Source: Anisus vortex
Lineage: Eukaryota; Mollusca; Gastropoda; Planorbidae
Assembly (NCBI GenBank): GCA_949126835.1
Contig: OX421509.1
Span: forward strand, 6,188,411 to 6,252,410
Length of the DNA stretch: 64,000 nucleotides
Direction: 5' to 3'
Below the pieces are notes generated by a model. It did not search any database. It saw nothing but the letters and a program-made list of their open reading frames with translations, and was not told the DNA's origin. Position 1 is the stretch's first letter. Each line of letters begins with the position of its first letter. The position numbers and the translations under genes are program-made. This document shows positions 33,000 through 43,200 of the stretch, in pieces.

Positions 33000-33231
33000 C
33001 AGGGCCGTATTTAGGATTGTGGGAGCCCCGTTCCCAAAGGCCTAATTTATGTGGGGGCCACCTCGTGGACTCGACCTTGCCAGTGTCAGTTAACAATCAA
33101 ATGTGATTTCCCATTCACAGTATTTGTTCACTGTGCGCTTCTACAACAGAACTATTCTATTTGCCGAAAGAAAAGACTAAAATTTTTGGAATATGTGGAG
33201 GCCCCATTTGTGTGGGGGCTCTTTTCAATAG
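33000..33231 (-). mobile_element. hAT MITE, left part, split by the LTR retrotransposon
   Basis: Reverse complement of the MITE at 5,050-5,318, starting CAGGGCCGTATTTAGG. It is interrupted at ..TTTTCAATAG and completed at 40,166-40,201. Unit C at ~61,690 (AGCTACGCCTCTGAATG) has neither MITE nor LTR element. Confidence 0.85.
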
Positions 33232-33906
33232 TGTCATGTATATTGTTTTTCCAAGAATTGGAACACGCAATGTTTATTCTCCTCTCTCTCTCTTTTCTTA
33301 CTACACGCGATATTAGGACGTTTAGTAGGAAAACGAAAGGTTCTAGGTAATGCTGGGATTCTGTGTTGATCTCAAATTCTCAGAGTCTGGGAACGACTCA
33401 TTATTTAATAGGGGAAGTTCATATCGTTTTGTTATGAGTTTTGTAATGTTACCATGATTTTCACCCCTACTGGTAGTGGGTCTGTCCCTTGCACCACTCG
33501 GATAGTATTTAATGATTTGTTTTGTCTGAAAGACAGAGAGTTTCAAAATATGTTCTTTTGAGAACGTTTGTGTTTGCACTATTTTATTCTAACTGTACAT
33601 AATAGATATATTGTATATATTGAACATACCACCTGAAATAAACTATCAACAACAGTTACACTGAAGCTTCTTTGTCAAGTTACTATCCTATTGTGTTGTA
33701 TACATTACTATAAGATTTATCTACTACCATAATTTACAAGAGAGGAAATGTTGGAATACAAATACTGAATTTGTGCCCAGGACTATAAGAAGAGTTCGTG
33801 TAATACTGAAACATAAATACTAATAATTAAAGTCTCCCCTAGGACTAACGAGAATTATCAGCAAGATCTACACAGCTCTGGCCACAAGGGGATTGTGGAC
33901 GTAACA
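33232..33906 (+). repeat. 5' LTR (675 bp)
   Basis: Begins TGTCATGTATATTG and ends GGACGTAACA. Contains AATAAA-type words and TATATATT near its middle, candidates for transcription signals but not proven. Confidence 0.93.
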
Positions 33907-34083
33907 AAATTTGGTGGTCTCGCCTGGTATATTTGAGTTCTACTTTTCCTGACCTAGGATTGACAAGATTTGGTAGTCTCGTTCGGTAGATTTGAGTTCT
34001 ACTTTTCTTGATCTAGGATTGGAAAAAATTTGTTGATCTCGTCTGGAAAATTTGAGTTATATTTTTTCCTGACCTATAAATAT
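33907..34083 (+). promoter_or_regulatory. Primer-binding-site region, present as three diverged ~59-bp tandem copies
   Basis: Directly after the 5' LTR, TTTGGTGGTCTCGCCTGGTA resembles the pattern of a primer-binding leader (TGG followed by a tRNA-complementary stretch). The unit of ~59 bp (..TTTGAGTTCTACTTTTCCTG..CTAGGATTG) is repeated twice more from ~33,966 and ~34,025 with increasing divergence. Which tRNA would prime is not established. Confidence 0.65.
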
Positions 34084-34326
34084 TTTGTGACATTAGTAGT
34101 ACTGAGAGCGGCATATTTGTGTTTCGTTTTCAGGACTGTGAAACTATTTTTTTTTAAAAAGAGGAGAGAACTGGTTTGCGTTTTTATTCCTTGGGAAGTG
34201 TGAAGATTCCACGAAGTGTTTAATATTATATTGTGCAAATTTCTGGACAAATCGTAAGTTGGAACTTTATATTTTATTATACAATATATACTACTCTACT
34301 ATAACAAATATTTCGAACGCTATACT

Positions 34327-34866
34327 ATGGCTTCGAATATATCAAGTGAGGAACTTAATGCCATGTCATTTGCTGAACTAAAAGAATTAGCTGAGTCCTT
34401 TGGGATTGAGGCAGGACAGGCAAGACCTAATCGTAATCGTTTGACCAAAGAAATTATGACATGTTTGAACGGGCAGAATGCCATGAACACTGGTAGTGTA
34501 GTTGAAGTGGGACAGAACGATATCAATGAAGGTTATGTAGCTCCCAGTGGGGGCGAGGTAATTGCCCACGGAGACGAGGTAAGAAATATGTCATCTAGAT
34601 CATCAAACAATGATGAAGATGAAGGGTTGAGTGAAAACCTAAAATTCCAATTAGCTATGAAGAGAATGGAATTGGAAAGAATGAGGATAGAAACTGAAAG
34701 AGAAAATGAAAGAATTAGGATAGAAACTGAAAGGGAAAATGAAAGAATTAGGATAGAAACTGAAAGGGAAAATGAAAGAATTAGGATTGAAAGCAGAGAA
34801 AGGATAGAGATGGCACGCATGAACAGACCTGACCATCGTAGGGACAGCAATGGTATGGATATTTAG
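34327..34866 (+). CDS. Gmr1-like element: N-terminal gag ORF with charged repeats
   Basis: A 179-residue frame. The N-terminal ~50 residues (SFAELKELAESFGIEAG..RNRLTKEI) look like a small SAP-like helical segment. The C-terminal third is a charged, coiled-coil-prone stretch with three to four tandem copies of an 11-residue unit, IRIETERENER. The stop at 34,864-34,866 lies 17 bases inside the next frame, which is offset by +1. Either gag is normally one frame and a small indel split it, or a frameshift joins the two. I cannot tell which. Confidence 0.8.
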   Translation: MASNISSEELNAMSFAELKELAESFGIEAGQARPNRNRLTKEIMTCLNGQNAMNTGSVVEVGQNDINEGYVAPSGGEVIAHGDEVRNMSSRSSNNDEDEGLSENLKFQLAMKRMELERMRIETERENERIRIETERENERIRIETERENERIRIESRERIEMARMNRPDHRRDSNGMDI

Positions 34867-37800
34867 CGCAATGAAGCAACACTTGCCTATATTCAGAGAA
34901 GAAGATGTTCAAGATTTCTTTTTGCTTTTTGAGAGGATAGCTGTAGATTATCAGTTCCCTGATGATAAGATGGCTTTATTGTTAAGGTCAACTCTCAACA
35001 AAGGAAAAGCATTGGACGTAGTGTTGAGTTTAACACCCGAGGAAATAAATGACTATGAAGTAATCAAAGATAGGGTGCTAAAAAGTTATTCCCTGACACC
35101 AGAAAAATATAGAAAGCTATTTAGAGACAGAAAGAAGGCATATGATCAAACTCATGTAGACTTTTTGAGACAAAAGGAGAAAATGTTAGAACAGTGGCTA
35201 AGGTCACAGAATGTAAGTGAGTTTGATAAACTCAAGAACCTAATATTGTTTAAGGAATTCAATGATTGTATTCGAGTGGATATTAAAACCCACATCTCAG
35301 ACCGAGGGGTTGAAGATGTGCATGAAGCTGCTAGATTGGCAGATAACTATGCCATAATTCACGCCAGCATAAAGCCATATTATGCTGACAAACCCAAAGT
35401 GCACAAACCAGAGCCCAAGGAGGCTAGTAAACCAAAAGAGACAAGTGAAAACAATAATAAGAACAGTGGTGTAAATAATAATAGTAACTTAGTTCATTTC
35501 AGGAAGCAGACAGATGTAAATAAAGCAAAGGTGGTATGTTTCAATTGCAAGAAAGAGGGCCACATGAAGAAAGATTGTTGGATCCTTACCAAGAAGCAAG
35601 GTGCTATTCTACACTGTGCCAGAGTGCAGAAAGATAGCAAGCAGACAGAAGAAGTGTGCAACACAGGGTCAAGAAACTCAAAAGAAATGCGGCCGGCATC
35701 GCCCATAGTTGTGGAGTCGATGGTTTTTGAGAACAGTCTATCTAAGGTAAAAGAGAATAGCTGTACTCAATCTATTATGCTTTCAGAAGGCCGTGAGGAA
35801 CAGATGGTTCCTGAAGTCCCGGAAGAGGACGACCTATCCGATTTTCGACCCTTTGTCTACGAGGGGACAGTGTCGACAGAAGTCGATGTACTCAGCAAGA
35901 AGAAAATACAGATATTACGTGACACGGGTTCTGCTGTCAGCGTGATCCTGGAGGGCAGTGTGCCGTTAACGGATGCCACCAGTACCGGTGAGTCTGTTGT
36001 GCTGAGAGGTGCTAGTATGGAGGCTGTGGAAGCTCCACTGCACAGAATAAAACTCGAGTCGGATATTTTTACAGGTAACATCGTAGTGGGAGTGTGGCGC
36101 GCACTACCCGTCAAAGGCGTTTCCATGATATTAGGAAATGACATTATGGGCGGCAGAGTCACTGTCGAGCCCATGGTTAAAGTGTTGGAGACAAAGATGG
36201 CGGAGGACAAAAACCTACGTCCTGCCAATGAACGCCCAACATGTGCACTGACAAGAGCAATGCAGAAAAAGAAGTCGGTAAAGACTCCTGCTACGCCGTG
36301 TAGTGCAACGAAAGATGTGTTTGTCTGTTCTGAAGACACACATGCGAATGAAACAGTGATAACAGAAACACCTGACATCGATTTAAGTGCTACGTTCTTT
36401 GCTGAACTAACAACTGGTGATGCAACAGAGAACGATAACATTTTGTCACCAAAGCAGAAATTGGTGAGAGAACAATTGAATGACGAAGTAATAATGCAAC
36501 TCAGAATGAAAGCTGTTGACGAAAAGACTGCAGATGCAATGGCGGAATGTTTCTACATGAAAGATGAAGTATTGATGAGAAAGTCGAAACCGCTCAACTC
36601 AGGTACAAACGAGTGGGACAGTATTCACCAGATTGTAATACCTAAGTGCTATCGTCAAGATATACTGCGTATGGCGCATGATCTTCCTTTCGCTGGTCAC
36701 ATGGGAGTCCGGAAAACGCACCACCGTATCCTCCCTTACTTCTACTGGCCAGGACTGAGAAGAGATGTCGAACAATACTGCAAGACTTGCCACGTATGCC
36801 AAATGGTAGGACGTCCTAACCAACGAATTCCTGTCGCTCCACTCCAGCCGATACCAGCGTTCGACGAACCATTCAGTCATATACTCATTGATTGCGTGGG
36901 CCCGTTGCCGAAAAAAAAAGCCGGTTTTCAATACCTGCTCACAGTCATGTGTTCATCCACTCGCTTCCCGGAAGCCATTCCGTTGCGGAACATAACAACA
37001 GTGAAGGTGGTAGACGCCCTGACAAATTTCTTCACACGTTATGGCCTACCGAAGACAGTACAGTCCGACCAGGGGACTAACTTTACTTCGAACATTTTCA
37101 AACAAGTCATGGAACAATTAGGGATAAGCCATAGGCTATCAAGTGCCTATCATCCTGAGAGCCAGGGAGCTCTGGAAAGGTTTCATCAGACATTAAAATC
37201 GATGCTTAAAAAGTACTGTTATGAAAACGAGAAAGACTGGGATAAGGGTGTGCCTTATGTACTGTTCGCTGCAAGGGAGGCCACTCAGGAATCCCTGGGG
37301 TTTAGCCCATTCGAACTTGTGTATGGACACTCAGTCAGAGGTCCGTTGAAACTTCTACATGAAACTTGGCTAACGGACAGTGAACCGATTGGACTTTTGT
37401 CATATGTAGATAAATTTAAAAATAGGCTTTATCATGCTTTTAACCATGTGAAGATTCATTTTCCACAGATGCAGGAACGTATGAGACAGAAATATGACCG
37501 TAACGCTACAGCTAGAACTTTTGCACCAGGTGACAAAGTTCTTGTGTTTCTACCTTTGCAAAATCAGCCTTTAAGTGCAAAGTTTAGTGGACCCTATGAG
37601 ATAGAGTCAAAGCTTGGCGAGGTCAATTATTTGATAAAGACTCCTGACCGGAGACAAAAACAGAGGGTATGCCATATTAATTTACTTAAGCCCTATGTTT
37701 CCAGGGAAAAGAGTAAACCACGGGAGGTCCCCATGATTTCGTTAGCTAGAGTCCCGACGGATTTATCTAGGATAGAATATAAGTTAGCAGAAAGTAAACT

Positions 37801-38212
37801 TAATAATACAGATGCCCTTAAGAGTTTAGATACAAGGCTAGAACATCCTCCGGTAGAAGATAAGGAGAAGATTATTGAGCTGGTGCATGAAAATAAGTCA
37901 ATGTTTACAAATGTTCCCAGTAGGACACATGTCATAGAGCACGATGTAGTGTTAACCGATAGTGCCAGGTCTATTAAACAGCATCCATTTGACCCCATCA
38001 GACCTGAGCATATTAAATTAGATGTAAAGTATATGTTAGAAGATGACATAGGAGGAAAATGTGATAGCAAATGGTCTACACCCTGTGTGATGGTACCAAA
38101 AGCCGACCACACACTGCAGTTTTATAGAGACTTTGGGAAATTAAGTAATTTGACAGAGACCGACTGGTATCCCATTTCCCGTATCATCGACAAGATAGAG
38201 ACAAGGTCATAG
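34850..38212 (+). CDS. Gmr1-like element: gag-protease-integrase-(truncated RT) polyprotein
   Basis: 1,120 codons. Approximate residue positions: gag matrix/capsid-like region 10-185 (LPIFREEDVQDFFLLFERIA, then AARLADNYA); CCHC zinc knuckle CFNCKKEGHMKKDC at ~230-243; retropepsin active site DTGSAVSVI at ~358. Integrase follows, with an HHCC zinc-binding start (H..GVRKTHHRI..C..C at ~620-655) and a DDE core with D in LIDCVGPL (~680), D in QSDQGTNF (~738) and E in GALERFHQ (~774). A GPY/F-type C-terminus (GPYEIESKLGEVNYLI) lies at ~914. Then at ~1,030-1,120 comes the N-terminal part of a reverse transcriptase (HDVVLTD..SIKQHPF, CVMVPKAD, FYRDFGKLSNLT). RT ends abruptly at TRS and a stop, without fingers-palm catalytic motifs. 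Confidence 0.92.
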   Translation: MVWIFSAMKQHLPIFREEDVQDFFLLFERIAVDYQFPDDKMALLLRSTLNKGKALDVVLSLTPEEINDYEVIKDRVLKSYSLTPEKYRKLFRDRKKAYDQTHVDFLRQKEKMLEQWLRSQNVSEFDKLKNLILFKEFNDCIRVDIKTHISDRGVEDVHEAARLADNYAIIHASIKPYYADKPKVHKPEPKEASKPKETSENNNKNSGVNNNSNLVHFRKQTDVNKAKVVCFNCKKEGHMKKDCWILTKKQGAILHCARVQKDSKQTEEVCNTGSRNSKEMRPASPIVVESMVFENSLSKVKENSCTQSIMLSEGREEQMVPEVPEEDDLSDFRPFVYEGTVSTEVDVLSKKKIQILRDTGSAVSVILEGSVPLTDATSTGESVVLRGASMEAVEAPLHRIKLESDIFTGNIVVGVWRALPVKGVSMILGNDIMGGRVTVEPMVKVLETKMAEDKNLRPANERPTCALTRAMQKKKSVKTPATPCSATKDVFVCSEDTHANETVITETPDIDLSATFFAELTTGDATENDNILSPKQKLVREQLNDEVIMQLRMKAVDEKTADAMAECFYMKDEVLMRKSKPLNSGTNEWDSIHQIVIPKCYRQDILRMAHDLPFAGHMGVRKTHHRILPYFYWPGLRRDVEQYCKTCHVCQMVGRPNQRIPVAPLQPIPAFDEPFSHILIDCVGPLPKKKAGFQYLLTVMCSSTRFPEAIPLRNITTVKVVDALTNFFTRYGLPKTVQSDQGTNFTSNIFKQVMEQLGISHRLSSAYHPESQGALERFHQTLKSMLKKYCYENEKDWDKGVPYVLFAAREATQESLGFSPFELVYGHSVRGPLKLLHETWLTDSEPIGLLSYVDKFKNRLYHAFNHVKIHFPQMQERMRQKYDRNATARTFAPGDKVLVFLPLQNQPLSAKFSGPYEIESKLGEVNYLIKTPDRRQKQRVCHINLLKPYVSREKSKPREVPMISLARVPTDLSRIEYKLAESKLNNTDALKSLDTRLEHPPVEDKEKIIELVHENKSMFTNVPSRTHVIEHDVVLTDSARSIKQHPFDPIRPEHIKLDVKYMLEDDIGGKCDSKWSTPCVMVPKADHTLQFYRDFGKLSNLTETDWYPISRIIDKIETRS

Positions 38213-38245
38213 CTGATAATCTATCTCGGGTGCTACATGATTGAC
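38187..38245 (+). pseudogene. RNase H C-terminal remnant fused out of frame to the RT start
   Basis: Overlapping the end of the polyprotein, in another frame, the sequence reads VIADNLSRVLHD followed by a stop at ~38,243. The ADNLSR wording is typical of the end of the gypsy RNase H domain. It directly follows the RT N-terminus, so the RT palm and most of RNase H have been deleted between these points, and the join is out of frame. Confidence 0.75.
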
Positions 38246-39490
38246 TGAATAACCCCATACTTCTTTTTCAGATCATCTCACTTATTCATTAAGAATGTGT
38301 CATGATAACCTATCATTCGTTTGAATTTTGATTATGGAATACCTATAGAATACTTGTATCATACAGAAGTCAAGTCTTTTGAAAGTATTAATAATTCTTA
38401 TAATCATGTATAATATTGATGTTCTGATATATTTTAAATTCATTTCATTATTGTGGAAAAGAAATTCCATTTAAATGTTGATGCATGATGCAATAAATAT
38501 ATAATATGCACGTATTTACTTGATATGGATGGATAAAAGTAATTGTCATCACATGCAATTAAGTGGGAAAACTTTGAGATAGTTGATTTATTATCTTGTT
38601 TTATTTTAGTTAATGAATGGAACTAAATAATAATATGTACAATTTTTATCTTAGAAAGAGATGTAATCTTAATTGGTATAAATTAATAGATAATATTGGA
38701 AATCTATTGCTAAATTGTTATATCATGGTAATAGAATGGGAAAAAACTAGTGGATATTCACTATGTTGTATAGGTTGTTATATATTCCATATATCCGGGA
38801 ATGGAGGGAAACAAAGGTACCTAAAGGTGTGCACTCATTCAACCCTGAACAATCTTTTATATTAAACTTTTAAATTTGCCAAAAACGCATAATAGTGGAT
38901 TACATTTTAATATTTAGATTACTGTAGTAATCGTAACTAGAGTGTATTTTCTCCTCGTATTTGAGAAAAGGGGAAGTATCATCATCTTAGGTATGAACCC
39001 TGTTAATGCCAAGTTGACACTGTAATTTAAAGGGGAAGTAACCTATAGTTTGATTCGAGTTATGTATTACTTATCTTTTGGTTTGTATATTAGAAGTAAA
39101 CTGTTGAAAATTGACAGAGTTTGAGCAATGTTATATTTGTTTAAATAGATTAAGACTTTTTGCAAATTTTTGGTGGAAATCCACACAACTGTACATAGTT
39201 AAAATAAGAATGACTAGAATATTTTTGAATTATTTGTACTTGTTGAGACATTAGTTAATATTAATACTAACGGGGAAATATTTGTCCATCACGTTATAAT
39301 CACAATTACCATTGGGTAGTGACACTTTTTATTATTTAGTTGTGCCAGTGAGCCATGTTTGCTTAAATTGTCTTATAATCTTCCATTGATTGTTGGTTGT
39401 TAAAACGATAGTGTTAAGTACGAAAAATGTACCATGTTGAGTATTACTTGGGTAATTATGGTACATTATTTCTTTCATTGGGTGGGGGCG
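38246..39490 (+). other. Non-coding 3' internal region of the LTR element
   Basis: AT-rich, with no domain recognised. The open frame at 38,617-38,865 has no identifiable content. It ends in the purine-rich GGGTGGGGGCG before the 3' LTR, a candidate plus-strand primer site. Confidence 0.6.
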
Positions 39491-40165
39491 TGTCATGTAT
39501 ATTGTTTTTCCAAGAATTGGAACACGCAATGTTTATTCTCCTCTCTCTCTCTTTTCTTACTACACGCGATATTAGGACGTTTAGTAGGAAAACGAAAGGT
39601 TCTAGGTAATGCTGGGATTCTGTGTTGATCTCAAATTCTCAGAGTCTGGGAACGACTCATTATTTAATAGGGGAAGTTCATATCGTTTTGTTATGAGTTT
39701 TGTTATGTTACCATGATTTTCACCCCTACTGGTAGTGGGTCTGTCCCTTGCACCACTCGGATAGTATTTAATGATTTGTTTTGTCTGAAAGACAGAGAGT
39801 TTCAAAATATGTTCTTTTGAGAACGTTTGTGTTTGCACTATTTTATTCTAACTGTACATAATAGATATATTGTATATATTGAACATACCACCTGAAATAA
39901 ACTATCAACAACAGTTACACTGAAGCTTCTTTGTCAAGTTACTATCCTATTGTGTTGTATACATTACTATAAGATTTATCTACTACCATAATTTACAAGA
40001 GAGGAAATGTTGGAATACAAATACTGAATTTGTGCCCAGGACTATAAGAAGAGTTCGTGTAATACTGAAACATAAATACTAATAATTAAAGTCTCCCCTA
40101 GGACTAACGAGAATTATCAGCAAGATCTACACAGCTCTGGCCACAAGGGGATTGTGGACGTAACA
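39491..40165 (+). repeat. 3' LTR (675 bp)
   Basis: Same length as the 5' LTR and about one substitution different. Confidence 0.93.
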
Positions 40166-40201
40166 ATAGGAACATGTTGAACATGCCTAAATACGCCACT
40201 G
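40166..40201 (-). mobile_element. hAT MITE, right part
   Basis: Completes the split MITE. It ends CCTAAATACGCCACTG, the inverted terminus. Confidence 0.8.
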
Positions 40202-41023
40202 GCTGTATAGAAAATAAATGTGGTCGAAAATTTGTTTGAAAGGTATATAATTTCATGTCATTTCTCCGTGGCATCATTATGGCGTATTTACGTGGGTAAA
40301 GAAAAAGCTTATAGCCTTGATAATGTGATTCGAACCTTCGGTACGCCAGCCAAACGCATCTGTCGCTCGCTTGCGTTGTCCCATTTTCGTAGATAGACAA
40401 GCCGTTTGATTGGTGCACATAGAGTGTCATTAGGGAGATATCCACGTTTCTGGAGTTAGCATACTCCGGCTGTAAACCCTTCGGGCCACACCATCTACTC
40501 TTCACAAATCAACCCGTCATTAATGGTTATGCCACACAAAATGGAAATGCATAGGCGACACGACACTAAGATAGGCATTCAATCACACTGTTTTACCGCT
40601 GTAAATGTGACTGTAAATGTAAACGTTCTATTGCAGGAATCAGAAAAATCCAAACTTTCATCGTTTAGCAAGATTAAATTATTTAACTGACTTTAAAATT
40701 CATATTTTAAGATCCAAGAGTCAAACATGAATTATCAAGATAGCAAAAAACAATTTTTTTTTTTTTAAAATTCACAATGAAAATATGGCAAACAGGAAAA
40801 AAACATTGACATTGACATGTGGGCACATGACATAGCGTTTTTATAATAATGTATGAAAAGTTTAATTTGTTTTTCATTATCATTTGTTTTTCTCTTTTGC
40901 ATTTTATAGCAAATCGATAATTATACTAAAAAGATAAATGTCCATCATTTTATTAAACAAGTTTCATTGATAGATTGATTACTAGTTAATAAGTAAGTAA
41001 TTTACCCGAGGTACCTAATTCTG
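40202..41023 (+). other. End of unit B and unassigned AT-rich sequence
   Basis: 40,202-~40,720 matches 61,697-62,220 of unit C. It contains a SINE-head-like fragment (GTGATTCGAACCTTCGGTAC, ~40,327-40,375). After ~40,720 I see nothing recognisable. Confidence 0.55.
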
Positions 41024-41177
41024 GAGGTTGACCCTGAGTCTACCCAGCTCTGATGGGTACCTGACCTTATTGGGCTAAAGTAAAAGCAATCACATAGTAT
41101 GCCTTGGCCACAAATACTAGTGAACGCTGCTTCAAGGTCCCTATGGATCAATATGTCCGAAGGTACTTTACTTTACA
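41024..41177 (+). mobile_element. 5'-truncated SINE (plus strand)
   Basis: Runs from the mid-body (CTACCCAGCTCTGATGGGTA) to the 3' end (GGTACTTTACTTTAC). It is followed at 41,178-41,290 by the reverse complement of 32,017-32,118, so the SINE plus LINE piece together form an inverted copy of the 32.0-32.4 kb arrangement. Confidence 0.85.
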
Positions 41178-41290
41178 TGCGTCTCTTCTATTTCTTGAAG
41201 ACTTCGTCATGGTCCAGTCACTAGCAGTTAGAAATAGGAACTGTTAGAGCAGGCCACCTTGCCCTACTCTGATATTTATTGGATAACTTT

Positions 41291-42110
41291 TTTTTTATAA
41301 CATATTATAACGACTAGCCTCCGGAAGTGACGTTGCGAGACAACTAATATCATTTTGGGACAAAAGGACAAAATATTGAGCGCACAGAATAAAAAAAATA
41401 ATTTTAAATGTCGCTACGTAATAAAGGAAAAACGTGTAATTTCATTGACTATTTAGATTAGAAATACAGCACAACCATTAATATATAATACCATTGAGTT
41501 TGTACGTTTGTTCGCTATAAACGGCTTTACCAAGCGTGTTAAAAATATGTGCCTAATGCCTACACATATTTGTTATTTCACGTAACAGATAGTTGCTGGC
41601 AAATGTGCTGAATCCTGGCAAGGCTAATACGTAACGAAAAAATGCTTTTAGCTGATTTATTAATACAATTTTTTATGGGATATTTAATTATAGATAAATT
41701 TGATCTCGCCATTTTCTTTCAATTTTGGATCAATTTTTGTATGAACACAATGCGTTGTCGGATCACCTTGTCATTGAATTAATTATTCTAGTATTGTATT
41801 CAATGAGAAATCCTTGAGAATTCTCTTTCTTTCAGATTGCATCGGAGCTATGAATTTTTTTAACTAAGGAGGAAAACATAGGTTTACTTATATTAAAAAA
41901 AATCACATCATGATAAACTTCATAAAAAGTAATAAACATAATAAAAACATACATCATCAAAATAATCATCATAAAAACAGTCAAAAAACGTACACCACAC
42001 AAAAACATACACCATACAAAAACATACAGCATATAAAAACATACATTATATAAAAAAACATCTATATTAAATATCATACATCATAAAAAAAATATACATT
42101 ATATGTATGC
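41291..42110. other. AT-rich stretch without genes; degenerate short repeats at 41,930-42,090
   Basis: From ~41,930 to 42,090, words like ACATACATCATNAAAA recur at roughly 17-nt spacing. The open frame across it on the minus strand is a by-product of low complexity. Confidence 0.55.
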
Positions 42111-42720
42111 TGAACGCATATATCCAGAATCCCAATGCGGTTTTAGGGTTGAGAGATCTACAATAGACATGATCTTCTCTCTCAAACAACTGCAAGAAAA
42201 GAGCAGAGGCAGCCATTATACATCGCCTTTATTGAGCTCATAAAGGCTATCGACCTGGTTAGCAGAAGTGGCCTTTTCACTATCCTAGAGAAGATTGGTT
42301 GCCCTCCTAAAATGCTCAATCTTATCACCTCCTTCCACGACAATATGCGTTGAACTGTGCAATATGACGGCTCTGCGTCCCACCCATTTCCCATTAAAAG
42401 TAATGTAAAGCAGGGCTGCGTACTTGCTCCAACAATATTTGGAATATTTTTCTCCATTGTGCTGTCCTGCGCCTTCGAGATCTCCGAAGACGGTGTATTT
42501 ATACGCATAAGATCTGATGTCAAACTTTTTAACCTAGCACGTATCAGGATATCAGGGCCAAAACCAAGGTACGCCATGTTCTACTACAAGAACTTCTCTT
42601 TGATGATGACGCTGCTATCGTATCTCACACACAGACATGATGGGATTTGCGCTACCTGGCGTCATTTTAGATATACGGGCGAGCCGCCGAGATAATGATC
42701 CGAGGAACATTTCGCAGTAG
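42110..42720 (+). pseudogene. RTE-like reverse transcriptase palm remnant
   Basis: Fragments read ERIYPESQCGFRVERSTIDM, IFSLKQLQEKSRG, IGCPPKMLNLITSFHD, VQYDGSASHPFPIKSNVKQG followed by CVLAPTIFGIFFS, and KLFNLARIR. This is the fingers/palm order of an RTE-like LINE common in molluscs. Stops and frameshifts are numerous. The motif A aspartate region is degraded (FIELIKAIDLV), and no intact FADD box is seen before the similarity ends. Confidence 0.85.
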
Positions 42721-42939
42721 AAAAAAAAGCACAGGAGTGTCGTGGCTGGCGCTCGGACAGTACCTTAGTGTACCCTCCCCCCTTTCATGTTTCATCCCTG
42801 AACATCGTTATGCCCTGGACTCTGGACCATATGAGCCGTAAGGCTCACCCGGTTTTTAAGTTTTCAGTCAATTATTGTATGGACTCACATAGACCCAACT
42901 AAAGAAACCGCCCAATATTGAGACGGATGGTGTGCACTG

Positions 42940-43200
42940 CAGCATGACGCTACCGAAGGCGTGGCGTGTAACATGGGAAGGTCTCCGCAGCCCAGCGATC
43001 GCTCACTGCGGTTCCCACAAGGGTCATTATTGTGGTGGCTCGCCCGTATACCTGCACTGTCACCCGGTAACACAGATCATATACTATAGGTACAGGCATC
43101 CAGGCACCGGTGTGCTCTTAATTCAATCGTACTGGTAGTTTCAACTATCAACACTTCGCTATCGATGAGGCCCATGGGTACAGAAGTGCCATGTGAGACC
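42940..43200 (-). mobile_element. Dispersed retroposon-like repeat, second copy
   Basis: Shares GGCGTGGCGTG, GCTCACTGCGG, TGGTGGCTCGCCCGTAT, ACAGGCATCCAGGCACCG and AGGCCCATGGGTACAGAAGT with the insertion at 16,147-16,571. Strand follows the likely retroposon orientation and is uncertain. Confidence 0.6.

Larger units (their letters stand above)
33232..40165 (+). mobile_element. Gmr1-like Ty3/gypsy LTR retrotransposon, internally deleted
   Basis: 6.9 kb with two 675-bp LTRs (33,232-33,906 and 39,491-40,165; TG...CA). It is flanked by ATAG at 33,228-33,231 and 40,166-40,169; the flanking match extends to AATAG if the final A is counted. The LTRs differ at about one position (near 33,445 versus 39,704), so insertion is recent. 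Domain order is gag, protease, integrase, then the start of RT, that is, gypsy-type proteins in copia order, as known for Gmr1 elements. The RT/RNase H core is deleted. The 3' LTR is preceded by a purine-rich GGGTGGGGGCG. Confidence 0.93.

Noticed and set aside
38617..38865. 82-codon frame between the RNase H remnant and 3' LTR as an env-like gene
   Set aside because: No signal peptide plus transmembrane arrangement or family wording; AT-rich chance frame.
41832..42077. Minus-strand hydrophobic 81-codon frame
   Set aside because: Covers a degenerate CATAAAAACATA repeat; low complexity only.
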